Shown here piece after piece: positions 7,120 to 15,365 of a stretch of DNA of 64,000 bases. Below the pieces are notes generated by a model. The model ran no database searches and had not been told where the DNA came from. It saw only the letters and a list, made by a program, of their open reading frames with translations. The stretch's first letter is position 1; each line of letters begins with the position of its first letter. Origin of the DNA: Actinomycetospora endophytica (GTDB lineage Bacteria; Actinomycetota; Actinomycetes; Mycobacteriales; Pseudonocardiaceae); contig NZ_JAJNDB010000006.1 in NCBI RefSeq assembly GCF_021026375.1, forward strand, positions 310,001 through 374,000, given 5' to 3'. Made by a program: the position numbers and the translations under genes.

Positions 7120-9918
7120 ATGAGCACCGGCCGCCGTTCCGCCCGCGCCGACGCCGTTCCCACCGAGGGCAGCGTCGCGTCGGAGTCCGGGCACAGCGCC
7201 CTGCGCACCGATATCCGCCGGCTGACGACGCTGCTCGGGCGCACGCTCGCCCGGCAGAACGGCGACGACATGCTCGAGCTCGTCGAGAACGTCCGCCGGC
7301 TGGTGCGCCAGGTGCCCGAGAAGGGCGACACCGAGATCCGCGATCTGCTCGCCGACCTCGACCCCGGGACCGCGGCCGTGCTGGCCCGGGCGTTCGCGAC
7401 CTACTTCCACCTCGCGAACGTCGCCGAGCAGTGTCACCGCTCCCTGGAGCGCCAGGCCCGCCACGACGACGGCGAGGGCCCGATCCACGAGCTCGCCGAC
7501 CGGCTCGTCACCGAGGCCGACCCCGACGAGGTGCAGACCGCGCTGTCGCGCCTCGAGCTCAAGCCGGTCTTCACCGCGCACCCGACCGAGGCGCAGCGCC
7601 AGTCGGTGCTCGGCAAGCTGCGCGGGATCGCGAACCTGCTGGCCCAGGACCTCCCGGACGACGTCGAGGAGACCAAGCTCGCCCGGCTCGTCGACCTCAT
7701 CTGGCAGACCGACGAGATCCGCCCGGAGCGCCCGACGGTGCTCGACGAGGCCCGGTCGGTCTCCTACTACCTGGAGCAGCTCGGGCAGCACGCCGTGCCC
7801 GAGGTGCTCACGGTGCTCGACGAGGAGCTGGCCCGGGTCGGGCTCTCGCTGCCGGCCGGGGCGCGGCCGCTGGTGCTGGGCTGCTGGGTCGGCGGCGACC
7901 GCGACGGCAACCCCAACGTCACCGCCGAGCTCACCACCGAGGTCATGCGGATCTACGCCGAGCGCGGGGTCCGCATCCAGATCGGCCTGCTCGAGGAGCT
8001 CGTCCAGGAGCTGTCGGTCTCCACGCGGCTGGTCGGGGTGTCCGAGGACCTGCGCCGCAGCCTCGCGCGCGACCGCCGCCAGCTCCCCGAGATCTACGAG
8101 CGGTACGTCCGGCTCAACGCGGAGGAGCCCTACCGGCTCAAGTGCTCCTACGTCCACGCCCGTCTGGAGAACACCCGCGAGCGCTACGCCGGCGGCACCC
8201 CGCACGTCCCCGGCCGGGACTACCTGGGCGCCGACGAGTACCTCGCGGACCTCGCGATGATGGACCGTTCCCTGCGCGAGCACGCGGGTGAGCGGATCGC
8301 CGACGGGATGCTGCGCGACGTCATGCGCTCGGCGAACGCGGTCGGGCTGCACCTGGCGAGCGTCGACGTCCGCGAGCACACCAACTTCCACCACACCGCA
8401 CTCGCGGCGCTGTTCGACCGGCTCGGCGAGCTCGAGACCCCGTACGGCGAGCTGGACCACGCCGGGCGGATCGAGGTGCTCTCGCACGAGCTGGCCGGGC
8501 GACGCGCGCTCACGCCGCGGCGCAACTGGCAGCAGATCGGCGACCAGAGCTTCCGCGAGACCCTCGACGTCTTCGACACCATCCGCGACGTGCAGGAGAC
8601 CTACGGCGAGGTCGCCCTGCACACCTACATCATGTCGATGGCCCAGAACGTCGACGACGTGCTCGCCGTCGCCGTCCTCGCCCGCGAGGCCGGACTGATC
8701 GAGATCACCGCGGCGCCCGGCGGCGGGCAGCAGGCGGTGTCGTCGGTGGACATCGTCCCGCTGTTCGAGACGGCCAAGGAACTGAAGATCTCCGGTGACC
8801 TGCTCGACGGGATGCTCTCGGACCCGTCGTACCGGGCGATCGTCGCGGCCCGCGGCGACGTGCAGGAGATGATGCTGGGCTACTCGGACTCCAACAAGGG
8901 CGCCGGGATCACGACGAGCCAGTGGTCCATCCACCAGGCCCAGCGCCAGCTGCGCGACGTCGCCGCCAAGCACGGGGTGCGGCTGCGGCTCTTCCACGGC
9001 CGGGGTGGCTCGGTCGGGCGCGGCGGCGGACCCGCGGGCGAGGCGATCGCCGCCCAGCCGCACGGCGTCGTCGACGCGGTGATGAAGGTGACCGAGCAGG
9101 GCGAGGTCATCTCGGACAAGTACTCACTGCCGAACCTCGCCGAGGACAACCTCGAGATCATGCTGTCGGCGGTCCTCGACGCGACGCTGCTGCACCAGAC
9201 CAGCCGCGTCCCCGCCGACCAGCTCAAGCGCTGGGACGAGGCGATGGACGTCATCTCCGACGCCGCCCAGGCCGCGTACGGCGAGCTGATCGAGCACGAC
9301 GGCCTGCCCAACTTCTTCACCCAGGCCACGCCGGTGGACGAGCTGTCGATGCTCAACGTCGGCTCCCGCCCCGGCAAGCGCCCCGGCGCCGGCGGGAACG
9401 CCTCGCTCGACGACCTGCGCGCGATTCCTTGGGTGTTCGGGTGGACGCAGTCGCGCATGATCGTCCCGGGCTGGTTCGGCCTGGGCTCCGGGCTGAAGGC
9501 CGCGCACGACGCCGGGTACGGCGAGGTCATCGACGAGATGCGCGACTGGGCCTTCTTCGCCAACCTGCTCTCCAACGTGGAGATGACGTTGGCGAAGACC
9601 GACATGCGCATCGCCGGCTTCTACGTCTCGGAGCTGGTCGACCCGGAGCTGCAGGACGTCTTCGAGATCATCAAGGCCGAGCACGCGCTGACGCTGCGTC
9701 AGGTCCTCGCCCTCTCCCCGGGCGACGGGCTGCTCGCCAACAACCCGCTGCTGCGCCAGACCCTCGAGGTGCGTGAGAGCTACCTCGAACCCCTGCACCA
9801 CCTGCAGGTCCACGCCCTCGCCGAGCGCCGCCGGGTCGACGAGCCCGACCCGGACCTGCAGCGGGCGCTGCTGCTCACCGTCAACGGCATCTCCGCCGGG
9901 ATGCGCAACACCGGGTAG
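7120..9918 (+). CDS. ppc: Phosphoenolpyruvate carboxylase
   Basis: A 932-residue PEP carboxylase, the standard bacterial length. It carboxylates PEP with bicarbonate to oxaloacetate, replenishing the TCA cycle in the cytoplasm. The catalytic His lies in FTAHPTEAQRQS (about residue 150). Also present are the GGDRDGNPNVT loop, GYSDSNKGAG (about 587), the glycine-rich FHGRGGSVGRGGGP (about 625) and the conserved C-terminal dipeptide context MRNTG. The ATG at 7120 follows GAGGAG; an in-frame upstream extension runs through the repeat region and is rejected. It is monocistronic as far as the sequence shows. Confidence 0.97.
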   Translation: MSTGRRSARADAVPTEGSVASESGHSALRTDIRRLTTLLGRTLARQNGDDMLELVENVRRLVRQVPEKGDTEIRDLLADLDPGTAAVLARAFATYFHLANVAEQCHRSLERQARHDDGEGPIHELADRLVTEADPDEVQTALSRLELKPVFTAHPTEAQRQSVLGKLRGIANLLAQDLPDDVEETKLARLVDLIWQTDEIRPERPTVLDEARSVSYYLEQLGQHAVPEVLTVLDEELARVGLSLPAGARPLVLGCWVGGDRDGNPNVTAELTTEVMRIYAERGVRIQIGLLEELVQELSVSTRLVGVSEDLRRSLARDRRQLPEIYERYVRLNAEEPYRLKCSYVHARLENTRERYAGGTPHVPGRDYLGADEYLADLAMMDRSLREHAGERIADGMLRDVMRSANAVGLHLASVDVREHTNFHHTALAALFDRLGELETPYGELDHAGRIEVLSHELAGRRALTPRRNWQQIGDQSFRETLDVFDTIRDVQETYGEVALHTYIMSMAQNVDDVLAVAVLAREAGLIEITAAPGGGQQAVSSVDIVPLFETAKELKISGDLLDGMLSDPSYRAIVAARGDVQEMMLGYSDSNKGAGITTSQWSIHQAQRQLRDVAAKHGVRLRLFHGRGGSVGRGGGPAGEAIAAQPHGVVDAVMKVTEQGEVISDKYSLPNLAEDNLEIMLSAVLDATLLHQTSRVPADQLKRWDEAMDVISDAAQAAYGELIEHDGLPNFFTQATPVDELSMLNVGSRPGKRPGAGGNASLDDLRAIPWVFGWTQSRMIVPGWFGLGSGLKAAHDAGYGEVIDEMRDWAFFANLLSNVEMTLAKTDMRIAGFYVSELVDPELQDVFEIIKAEHALTLRQVLALSPGDGLLANNPLLRQTLEVRESYLEPLHHLQVHALAERRRVDEPDPDLQRALLLTVNGISAGMRNTG

Positions 9919-10029
9919 CGCTCAACCCCCACACGAGTGGATCTGTCAACCCGTTGAATTCGCCGGTGGTCCCGATCACCATCGACGAGTCGATCTCGAC
10001 CCGTCGCTCGGCTCACCGGGGAGCTGCCC

Positions 10030-11184
10030 ATGATCTCGATCATCGAATTCGTGCTGGGCATCGGAGTGCTGGTGTACAGCGCCGAGAAGTTGATCGGGTA
10101 TCTGGTCGGGGTCGCGAGCCGGTGGGCGATCTCGCTGTTCCTCATCGCGGTCGTCTTCACCGGGATCGAGTTCGACGACCTCACCTTCGGCATCGTCCTG
10201 AACCTCGAGGACCTCAGCCAGGTCGCGCTGGGCACGGTCATCGGCACGACGATCGCCATGACCGGCCTGGTGCTGGCCCTCGCGGCGATCATCGCGCCGT
10301 GCGAGGTCAACGTGCCGGTGTCCTACCTCGTGCTGTTCGTGCTGGCACCGGTGATCATGTGGGCGCTCGCCGCGACCGGAGCGCTGACCCTGGTGGCCGG
10401 CGTCGCGCTCGTCGTGTTGTTCGTGGCGTTCGTGGCCTGGGTCGCGTGGCGGGAGTACGCCTCGCGGCGCCCGGTGTGGCGCAACGCGGAGGTCTACGAG
10501 CAGCTCGAGAAGGCCGGCGTGACCACCGGGGGCGGCGGCACGGCGACGCTGATCCGCGAGGGCGGCGGCGGGGACGACGGCGTCGTCGGCGGTGTCGTCG
10601 GCGGTACCCGGGCCGGCGGCGGCGGCCCGAAGGGCGGCGGGCTGCTCGGCGGGTTCGACCTCCCCGACGACCTGCGCATCGACGACGGGTTCCTCAAGGC
10701 CCGCCGGCAGTCCCCGTGGGCGATCCTGGCGTTCGCGGTCATCGCGCTGGTCGGCCTGGTGATCGGCGCCGTGGTCGCCGGCGAGGGCACCAACGGCATC
10801 CTGGGCAACTTCGACATCGACGGCACGATCTTCGGCGTCACCATCGCGACGATCGCGCTCTCCCTCGAGGACATCTTCCTCACCGTGGAGCCCCAGCGCC
10901 GCGGCGCACCGGAGATCGCCGTCGCCAACATCATCGGCAGCGTCGTCTTCTCGGTGACCGGCAAGCTCGGGATCATCCTGCTGGTCGGCGGCGCGATCAC
11001 CGTCGACTCCGACGTGCTCGACTGGCACCTGCCGGTGCTGTTCGTGATGACGGCGATCTCGGCGGGCTTCCTGGCGACCGGGAAGCTCAAGCGCTGGCAC
11101 GGCGTCGTCCTGCTCGGGCTCTACGTCGCGTACTTCGTGCTGAGCCTCGTGGTGTTCAACGGGGTGCCGCTGGACACCGATTAG
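10030..11184 (+). CDS. Sodium/calcium exchanger-like (CaCA) membrane protein
   Basis: A 384-residue polytopic membrane protein with two alpha-repeat halves separated by a Gly-rich cytoplasmic loop (about residues 175-205). Repeat one contains TGIEFDDLTFGI and GTVIGTTIAMTGL. Repeat two contains TIALSLEDIFLTVEPQRRGA and then VANIIGSVVFSVTG. The acidic residues of the CaCA ion site are present, but the canonical G-T/N-S-x-P-E is replaced by GIEFDD and SLEDIF, so the ion selectivity is uncertain. The ATG at 10030 follows CCGGGGAG. The gene converges on pqqE and shares its terminator. Confidence 0.75.
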   Translation: MISIIEFVLGIGVLVYSAEKLIGYLVGVASRWAISLFLIAVVFTGIEFDDLTFGIVLNLEDLSQVALGTVIGTTIAMTGLVLALAAIIAPCEVNVPVSYLVLFVLAPVIMWALAATGALTLVAGVALVVLFVAFVAWVAWREYASRRPVWRNAEVYEQLEKAGVTTGGGGTATLIREGGGGDDGVVGGVVGGTRAGGGGPKGGGLLGGFDLPDDLRIDDGFLKARRQSPWAILAFAVIALVGLVIGAVVAGEGTNGILGNFDIDGTIFGVTIATIALSLEDIFLTVEPQRRGAPEIAVANIIGSVVFSVTGKLGIILLVGGAITVDSDVLDWHLPVLFVMTAISAGFLATGKLKRWHGVVLLGLYVAYFVLSLVVFNGVPLDTD

Positions 11185-11257
11185 GTGGCCTTCGGCCTTG
11201 TGAGCACTAATTGACGCTATAGCGTCAATTAGTGCTCACGAGCGCGAAGCGCACCTA
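11182..11257. terminator. Bidirectional hairpin terminator containing both stop codons
   Basis: The central 40 bp (11200-11239) form a perfect palindrome without a loop; GTGAGCACTAATTGACGCTA is mirrored exactly. The symmetry continues, with mismatches, out to TAG at 11182-11184 (stop of the exchanger) and its mirror CTA at 11255-11257 (stop of pqqE). The core is notably AT-richer than the surroundings. It serves both convergent genes. Confidence 0.88.
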
Positions 11258-12358
11258 CGCGTGCGGCCGGGCCACCAGCGGGAGGCTCACCGTCTCCCCC
11301 GCCCGGTCGGCGTTCGCCGCCTCGACCGCGGACTCCACGAGGTGGTGGTCCGGCGAGAGGTGACAGACCGGGTCGGTGCGGGTGGCGTCGCCGGTCAGCG
11401 CGAACGCCTGGCAGCGGCAGCCGCCCAGGTCGACGTCGCGGCGCTCGCAGGACCGGCACGGGTCGGGCATCCAGTCGGTGCCGCGGAACGCCGAGAACAT
11501 CGGCGAGTCCTCCCAGATCCAGCGCAGCGAGCCGTCCCGCACGTTCGCCCGCGGCAGCGGCAGCTCGTGCGCGGCCAGGCACGGCATCGCGTCCCCGGTC
11601 GGCACCACGACCAGCTGGCGCGCCCCCCAGCCGCCCATGCACGGCTTCGGGTAGGTGGCGTAGTAGTCCGGCACCACGTAGATGATCTCCATCTGGCCGC
11701 GCAGCCGTTCCTTCGCGGCCCGGACGGTGACCTCGGCCTGCGCCAGCTGCTCGCGGCTGGGCAGCAGCGCGGTCCGGTTGTGCCAGGCCCAGCCGTAGTA
11801 CTGGGTGTTGGCGAGCTCGATCCGGTCGGCGCCGAGGTCCTCGGCGGCGGCGAGCACCCGGTCGACCCGGTCGATGTTCTGGCGGTGCAGCACGACGTTG
11901 AGCGTCAGCGGCCACCCGAGGTCGCGGACGGTGCGCGCCGCGGCGATCTTGCGCTCGAACGACGGCGTGCCGGCGATGCGGTCCGAGAGGGTCGGCTCGT
12001 CGGCCTGCAGCGACACCTGCACGTGGTCGAGCCCGGCGTCGTGCAGCTCGGCGGCGCGCTTCTCGTTCAGGCCCAGCGCGCTGGTGACGAGGTTGGTGTA
12101 GAGCCCCAGCCCGGAGGCGGTCGCGACGATGTCGGCGAGGTCGCGGCGCAGCAGCGGCTCGCCGCCCGAGAGGTGCAGCTGGAGCACGCCGAGCTCGGCA
12201 GCCTCGGTGACCACGCGCTGCCAGTCGGCCGTGTCGAGCTCGTCGCGGTAGGCCGCGATCTCGATCGGGTTCGAGCAGTAGGCGCAGGCCAGCGGACAGC
12301 GGTAGGTGAGCTCGGCCAGCAGGCCCATCGGGGGTTCGGGGACGGCGGGCTCAGTCAT
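11255..12358 (-). CDS. pqqE: PQQ biosynthesis radical SAM enzyme PqqE
   Basis: A 367-residue radical SAM/SPASM enzyme that cross-links Glu and Tyr in the PqqA peptide, the first step of pyrroloquinoline quinone synthesis. The cluster motif is C21-x3-C25-x2-C28 (CPLACAYC). SAM-binding segments include LSGGEPLLRRD. The C-terminal SPASM cysteines appear in CMGGWGARQ and in CRSCERRDVDLGGCRCQAF. The start overlaps the 3' end of pqqD by eight bases. It is last in the pqqBCDE operon. Confidence 0.95.
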   Translation of the reverse strand: MTEPAVPEPPMGLLAELTYRCPLACAYCSNPIEIAAYRDELDTADWQRVVTEAAELGVLQLHLSGGEPLLRRDLADIVATASGLGLYTNLVTSALGLNEKRAAELHDAGLDHVQVSLQADEPTLSDRIAGTPSFERKIAAARTVRDLGWPLTLNVVLHRQNIDRVDRVLAAAEDLGADRIELANTQYYGWAWHNRTALLPSREQLAQAEVTVRAAKERLRGQMEIIYVVPDYYATYPKPCMGGWGARQLVVVPTGDAMPCLAAHELPLPRANVRDGSLRWIWEDSPMFSAFRGTDWMPDPCRSCERRDVDLGGCRCQAFALTGDATRTDPVCHLSPDHHLVESAVEAANADRAGETVSLPLVARPHA

Positions 12359-12635
12359 CGAGGATCTCCAGGTGCCGGCGTTCGGCGAGCTTGCTCAGGT
12401 ACCCGACCACCTGCTCGTCGGGAACCTCTCCGAACTGCTCGCGCAGCGCGGCGACGATGTCGGTCACGGTCCGCTGTCCGTCGCAGAGCTCGAGGATCGC
12501 GGCGCCGGTGGCGTTGAGGACGACGACGGTCTCCGGGAGCACGAGCACGTGCTTGCCGCGGGTCTTGTCGAAGCGCATGCGGACCCCGCGGCCGAGGCGG
12601 GGTCGCCCGGTCGTCGGGACGGTCAGCCCCGTCAT
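12351..12635 (-). CDS. pqqD: PqqA-binding chaperone PqqD
   Basis: A 94-residue PqqD, the RiPP-recognition-element protein that presents the PqqA peptide to PqqE. The family core LGRGVRMRFDKTRGKHVLVL is followed by VLNATGAAILELCDGQRTV and DIVAALREQFG, giving a winged-helix-like peptide-binding fold. The ATG at 12635 overlaps the pqqC stop as ATGA, and its own stop overlaps the pqqE start, so translation is coupled throughout. Confidence 0.93.
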   Translation of the reverse strand: MTGLTVPTTGRPRLGRGVRMRFDKTRGKHVLVLPETVVVLNATGAAILELCDGQRTVTDIVAALREQFGEVPDEQVVGYLSKLAERRHLEILDD

Positions 12636-13303
12636 GACGGGTACGCCAGGTCGATGGCGTCCATCATGCTCCAGAGGACGTCGTTCTTGAACGCGAGCGC
12701 GTCGAAGGCCGACTGCTGGTCGGCCTCGGTGTGGCAGTGCTCGAGCACCACCTCGAGGGCGTGCTCGGAGTCCCGCGGGGCCTGGAAGAGCCGGTTGCGG
12801 AAGTACTGCAGGCCCTCCGGGTCGATCCACGTGTAGTACTTCTCGAACGCCGCGAGCCGCTCGGCCATGAGGTCGGGCGCGAACAGCTCCGTCAACGACG
12901 AGGCCACCGCGATGACCCACGGCTTCGTCCGCGCGAAGGTCACGTAGGCGTCCACGGCGAAGCGCACGCCGGGCTGCAGGTGCCGGTGGTCGGTCATCTC
13001 CCCGCGGGGCACCCCGCACGCCTCGCCGAGGCGCAGCCAGGCCTCGATGCCGCCCTCCTCGCCGTCGTGACCGTCGTGGTCGGTGATCCGCCGGATCCAG
13101 CGTCGCCGCATGGTCACGTCGGGGCAGTTCGACAGGATCGCGGCGTCCTTGATCGGGATGGACTCCTGGTAGTGGAACCGGTTCGCGACCCAGCCGCGCA
13201 ACTGCTCGGGCGAGAGCTCACCCGCGTTCATGCGCACGTGGAACGGGTGGGCCGCGTGGTAGCGCTCAGCCTGCGAGCGCAGCCGGTCGACCAGGTCGCT
13301 CAT
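12632..13303 (-). CDS. pqqC: Pyrroloquinoline-quinone synthase PqqC
   Basis: A 223-residue cofactor-free oxidase that performs the last ring closure and oxidation to PQQ. The TenA-like helical bundle shows the family segments RYHAAHPFHVRMNAGELS, GWVANRFHYQESIPIKDAAI, and DHDGHDGEEGGIEAWLRLGE. His-rich active-site residues are in DHRHLQPGVRFAVDAYV. The ATG at 13303 overlaps the pqqB stop as ATGA. The length matches the family (about 225-250). Confidence 0.94.
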   Translation of the reverse strand: MSDLVDRLRSQAERYHAAHPFHVRMNAGELSPEQLRGWVANRFHYQESIPIKDAAILSNCPDVTMRRRWIRRITDHDGHDGEEGGIEAWLRLGEACGVPRGEMTDHRHLQPGVRFAVDAYVTFARTKPWVIAVASSLTELFAPDLMAERLAAFEKYYTWIDPEGLQYFRNRLFQAPRDSEHALEVVLEHCHTEADQQSAFDALAFKNDVLWSMMDAIDLAYPS

Positions 13304-14205
13304 GCCTCGATCTCCAGTTCGTCGGTGCCGATCTCCACCCCGGCCTTCTCGACGACGGCCCGTTCGGGCGAGTCCTCGAGCAGGATCGGGTTCGAGTTGT
13401 TGATGTGGACGAGGACGCGGCGCTCGACCGGCAGCGTGGCCAGCCGTTCCAGCGTCCCGCCCGGGCCGTCCAGGCTCACGTGGCCCATGTCCCGCGCGGT
13501 CTTGGTCCCGAGGCCGAGCCGGACGAGCTCGTCGTCGTGGAAGGTCGTGCCGTCCACGAGCAGGCACGACGCCCCGTCGCACGCGTCGAGCAGCGGCGCG
13601 AAGTCCGCCACCCCGGGGGCGTAGACCACGGTCCCACCGGTGCGGCGGTCGTGGAACCGGTAGCCGACGACGCGGCCCGGGTCGTCGGCCGACCCCACCT
13701 CGGCGAACCGTGGCTCCTTGCCCGTCGGCAGGTCGATCGCGGTGTAGGAGAGGTCCGCGGTGAGCGCGTGCGGCACCCCGGGCTCGACGGGGACGACCTC
13801 GACCGGGCAGTAGCGCTCCAGCGTCGTCAGGAACCCGGTGCCCCGGCGCAGCGTCGCCTCGGTCGCGGCGGTGGCGTGCACGGTGACGCCGCGGCCCTCC
13901 CGGAGCAGCATCAGCCCGAGGGTGTGGTCGATCTCCGCGTCGGTGAGCAGGATCGCGCCGAGCGGGGTCGCGCGGCCGTCGCGCGGGTGCAGCCCGGGGC
14001 AGGCGGTCATCTGCTGGCGGACGTCGGGCGAGGCGTTGACGAGGAACCACCGGTCGTCGTCGGCGGTCACCGCGATCGACGACTGGGTGCGCGGGGTCGC
14101 GGACCCGTCGCGCGCGGCCGTGCACCCGGCGCACGAACAGTTCCACTGCGGGAAGCCGCCGCCCGCGGCCGACCCGAGCACCCGAACCCGCACACGCCCT
14201 CCCAT
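13300..14205 (-). CDS. pqqB: PQQ biosynthesis protein PqqB (metallo-beta-lactamase fold)
   Basis: A 301-residue PqqB, an iron-dependent hydroxylase acting on the cross-linked Glu-Tyr intermediate. The N-terminus RVRVLGSAAGGGFPQWNCSC is diagnostic, with the paired zinc-type cysteines CSCAGC. The metallo-lactamase residues include LTDAEIDHTLGL, VLVDGTTFHDDE and VHINNSNPIL. I chose the ATG at 14205; an ATG at 14223 in frame adds six residues. It is the first gene of pqqBCDE. No PqqA-like peptide with E-x3-Y is encoded in the roughly 105 bp to the divergent gene. Confidence 0.93.
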   Translation of the reverse strand: MGGRVRVRVLGSAAGGGFPQWNCSCAGCTAARDGSATPRTQSSIAVTADDDRWFLVNASPDVRQQMTACPGLHPRDGRATPLGAILLTDAEIDHTLGLMLLREGRGVTVHATAATEATLRRGTGFLTTLERYCPVEVVPVEPGVPHALTADLSYTAIDLPTGKEPRFAEVGSADDPGRVVGYRFHDRRTGGTVVYAPGVADFAPLLDACDGASCLLVDGTTFHDDELVRLGLGTKTARDMGHVSLDGPGGTLERLATLPVERRVLVHINNSNPILLEDSPERAVVEKAGVEIGTDELEIEA

Positions 14206-14310
14206 CGTCGCTGACCACCCCATCGTGGTTCCCGCCCGGTGCGTGCGCAAGATCACCTCGGTGCGCACCGCGACGGATGGGTGACCGGTCCGGCCGGGAA
14301 CCCCCGGTCC

Positions 14311-15348
14311 ATGTCCGTCGACGCGTGTCCCAAACGCATGGTGTTCGGCCCCTGCGGCGGTGTCCGGTCGAGCGGCGGCTGCGAGATGGACGCCGACCTG
14401 CCCTGCCCGTGGGGCGACCCGGCCGGCGCGGTCCCGGTGCGCCCGTGGGACGGGCCGACCCCGCCCCGGGCGCCCGCGGTCGTCGGGGGCCTGCTCGCGA
14501 CGTCCGCGCGGCGCCCGGTGGTGCTCTCCGACCTGTGCATCCCGCCCTACGACGTGGCGACGCTGCGCGAGGTCGCGGGCCGGCTCGCCACCCATTCCGA
14601 CGCGCTGCTCGTGCCCGAGCACCACGACAACCCGGACTTCCCCCCGACGATGATGGCGGCCGAGCTGGCCCGGGTCGGGGCGCGGCCGTGGATCACGCTC
14701 ACCTGCCGGGACCGCAACCGCGTCGTCCTCGAGCAGGAGCTCGCGGGACTCGCCGCGCTGGGCGTCGAGGGCATCCTCTGCGTCACCGGCGACGGCCGGG
14801 GTCCGGGCACCCGCCCCGACGTCACCGGGGTGTTCGACCTCGACTCGACCCGCCTCACCCACCTGGCCGCCCGAGCTGGGCTGGTCGCGAGCGTGGCCGC
14901 GTCGCCCGCCTCGCCCCCGGCGGGTGCCCGGGCGGCGGCCCTGGCCGAGAAGCAACGGGCCGGCGCGTCGCTCGTCGTCGTCAACCACGTCTCCTCGCCC
15001 GCGGCGCTGGCCGCGTTCCTGGAGGAGACACGGGCCGCCGGGGCCGACATCCCGGTGATCGCCGGGGTGGCCGTCTACACCGACGAACGCTCGGCGCGCG
15101 GGCTCGCCGACCTGCCCGGGCTCGCGCTCGACGAGGACGCGGTGGCGTCGGTGGTCACCGCTCCCGACCCGGTCGAGGCGGGCATCGCGAACGCGGTCGA
15201 CGAGGCCCGGGCGCTCCTCGCGGTGCCCGGCGTCGTCGGCGTCAACCTCTCCGGTGTCGGGTCGAGCGCCGGTTGGGTACCAGCGGCCGACATCAAGGCC
15301 GAGATCGGGCGGCGGCTCGCGACCGAACGGGTCGGCGCCCGGGCGTGA
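14311..15348 (+). CDS. Methylenetetrahydrofolate reductase-like protein with N-terminal Cys module
   Basis: A 345-residue protein with two parts. Residues 1-35 form the Cys-rich MTHFR_C-type module (CPKRMVFGPCGGVR, then GGCEMD and CPW), which normally follows the reductase domain. Residues 60-340 form a TIM barrel of the MTHFR type (PVVLSDLCIPPYD, LVPEHHDNPDFPP, GVEGILCVTGDG, then VIAGVAVYTDE). It may move one-carbon units on folate, with 5-methyl-THF as the likely ligand; catalytic competence is uncertain. An in-frame GTG at 14281 is an alternative start. It is divergent from pqqB and coupled to the methyltransferase that follows. Confidence 0.72.
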   Translation: MSVDACPKRMVFGPCGGVRSSGGCEMDADLPCPWGDPAGAVPVRPWDGPTPPRAPAVVGGLLATSARRPVVLSDLCIPPYDVATLREVAGRLATHSDALLVPEHHDNPDFPPTMMAAELARVGARPWITLTCRDRNRVVLEQELAGLAALGVEGILCVTGDGRGPGTRPDVTGVFDLDSTRLTHLAARAGLVASVAASPASPPAGARAAALAEKQRAGASLVVVNHVSSPAALAAFLEETRAAGADIPVIAGVAVYTDERSARGLADLPGLALDEDAVASVVTAPDPVEAGIANAVDEARALLAVPGVVGVNLSGVGSSAGWVPAADIKAEIGRRLATERVGARA

Positions 15349-15365
15349 TCAGCGGGAGGTGCGGG

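Noticed and set aside
14206-14310. pqqA in the pqqB/MTHFR-like divergent region
   Set aside because: Frames on the minus strand here lack the E-x3-Y cross-linking motif; TEVILRTHRAG has no Tyr at the required place.
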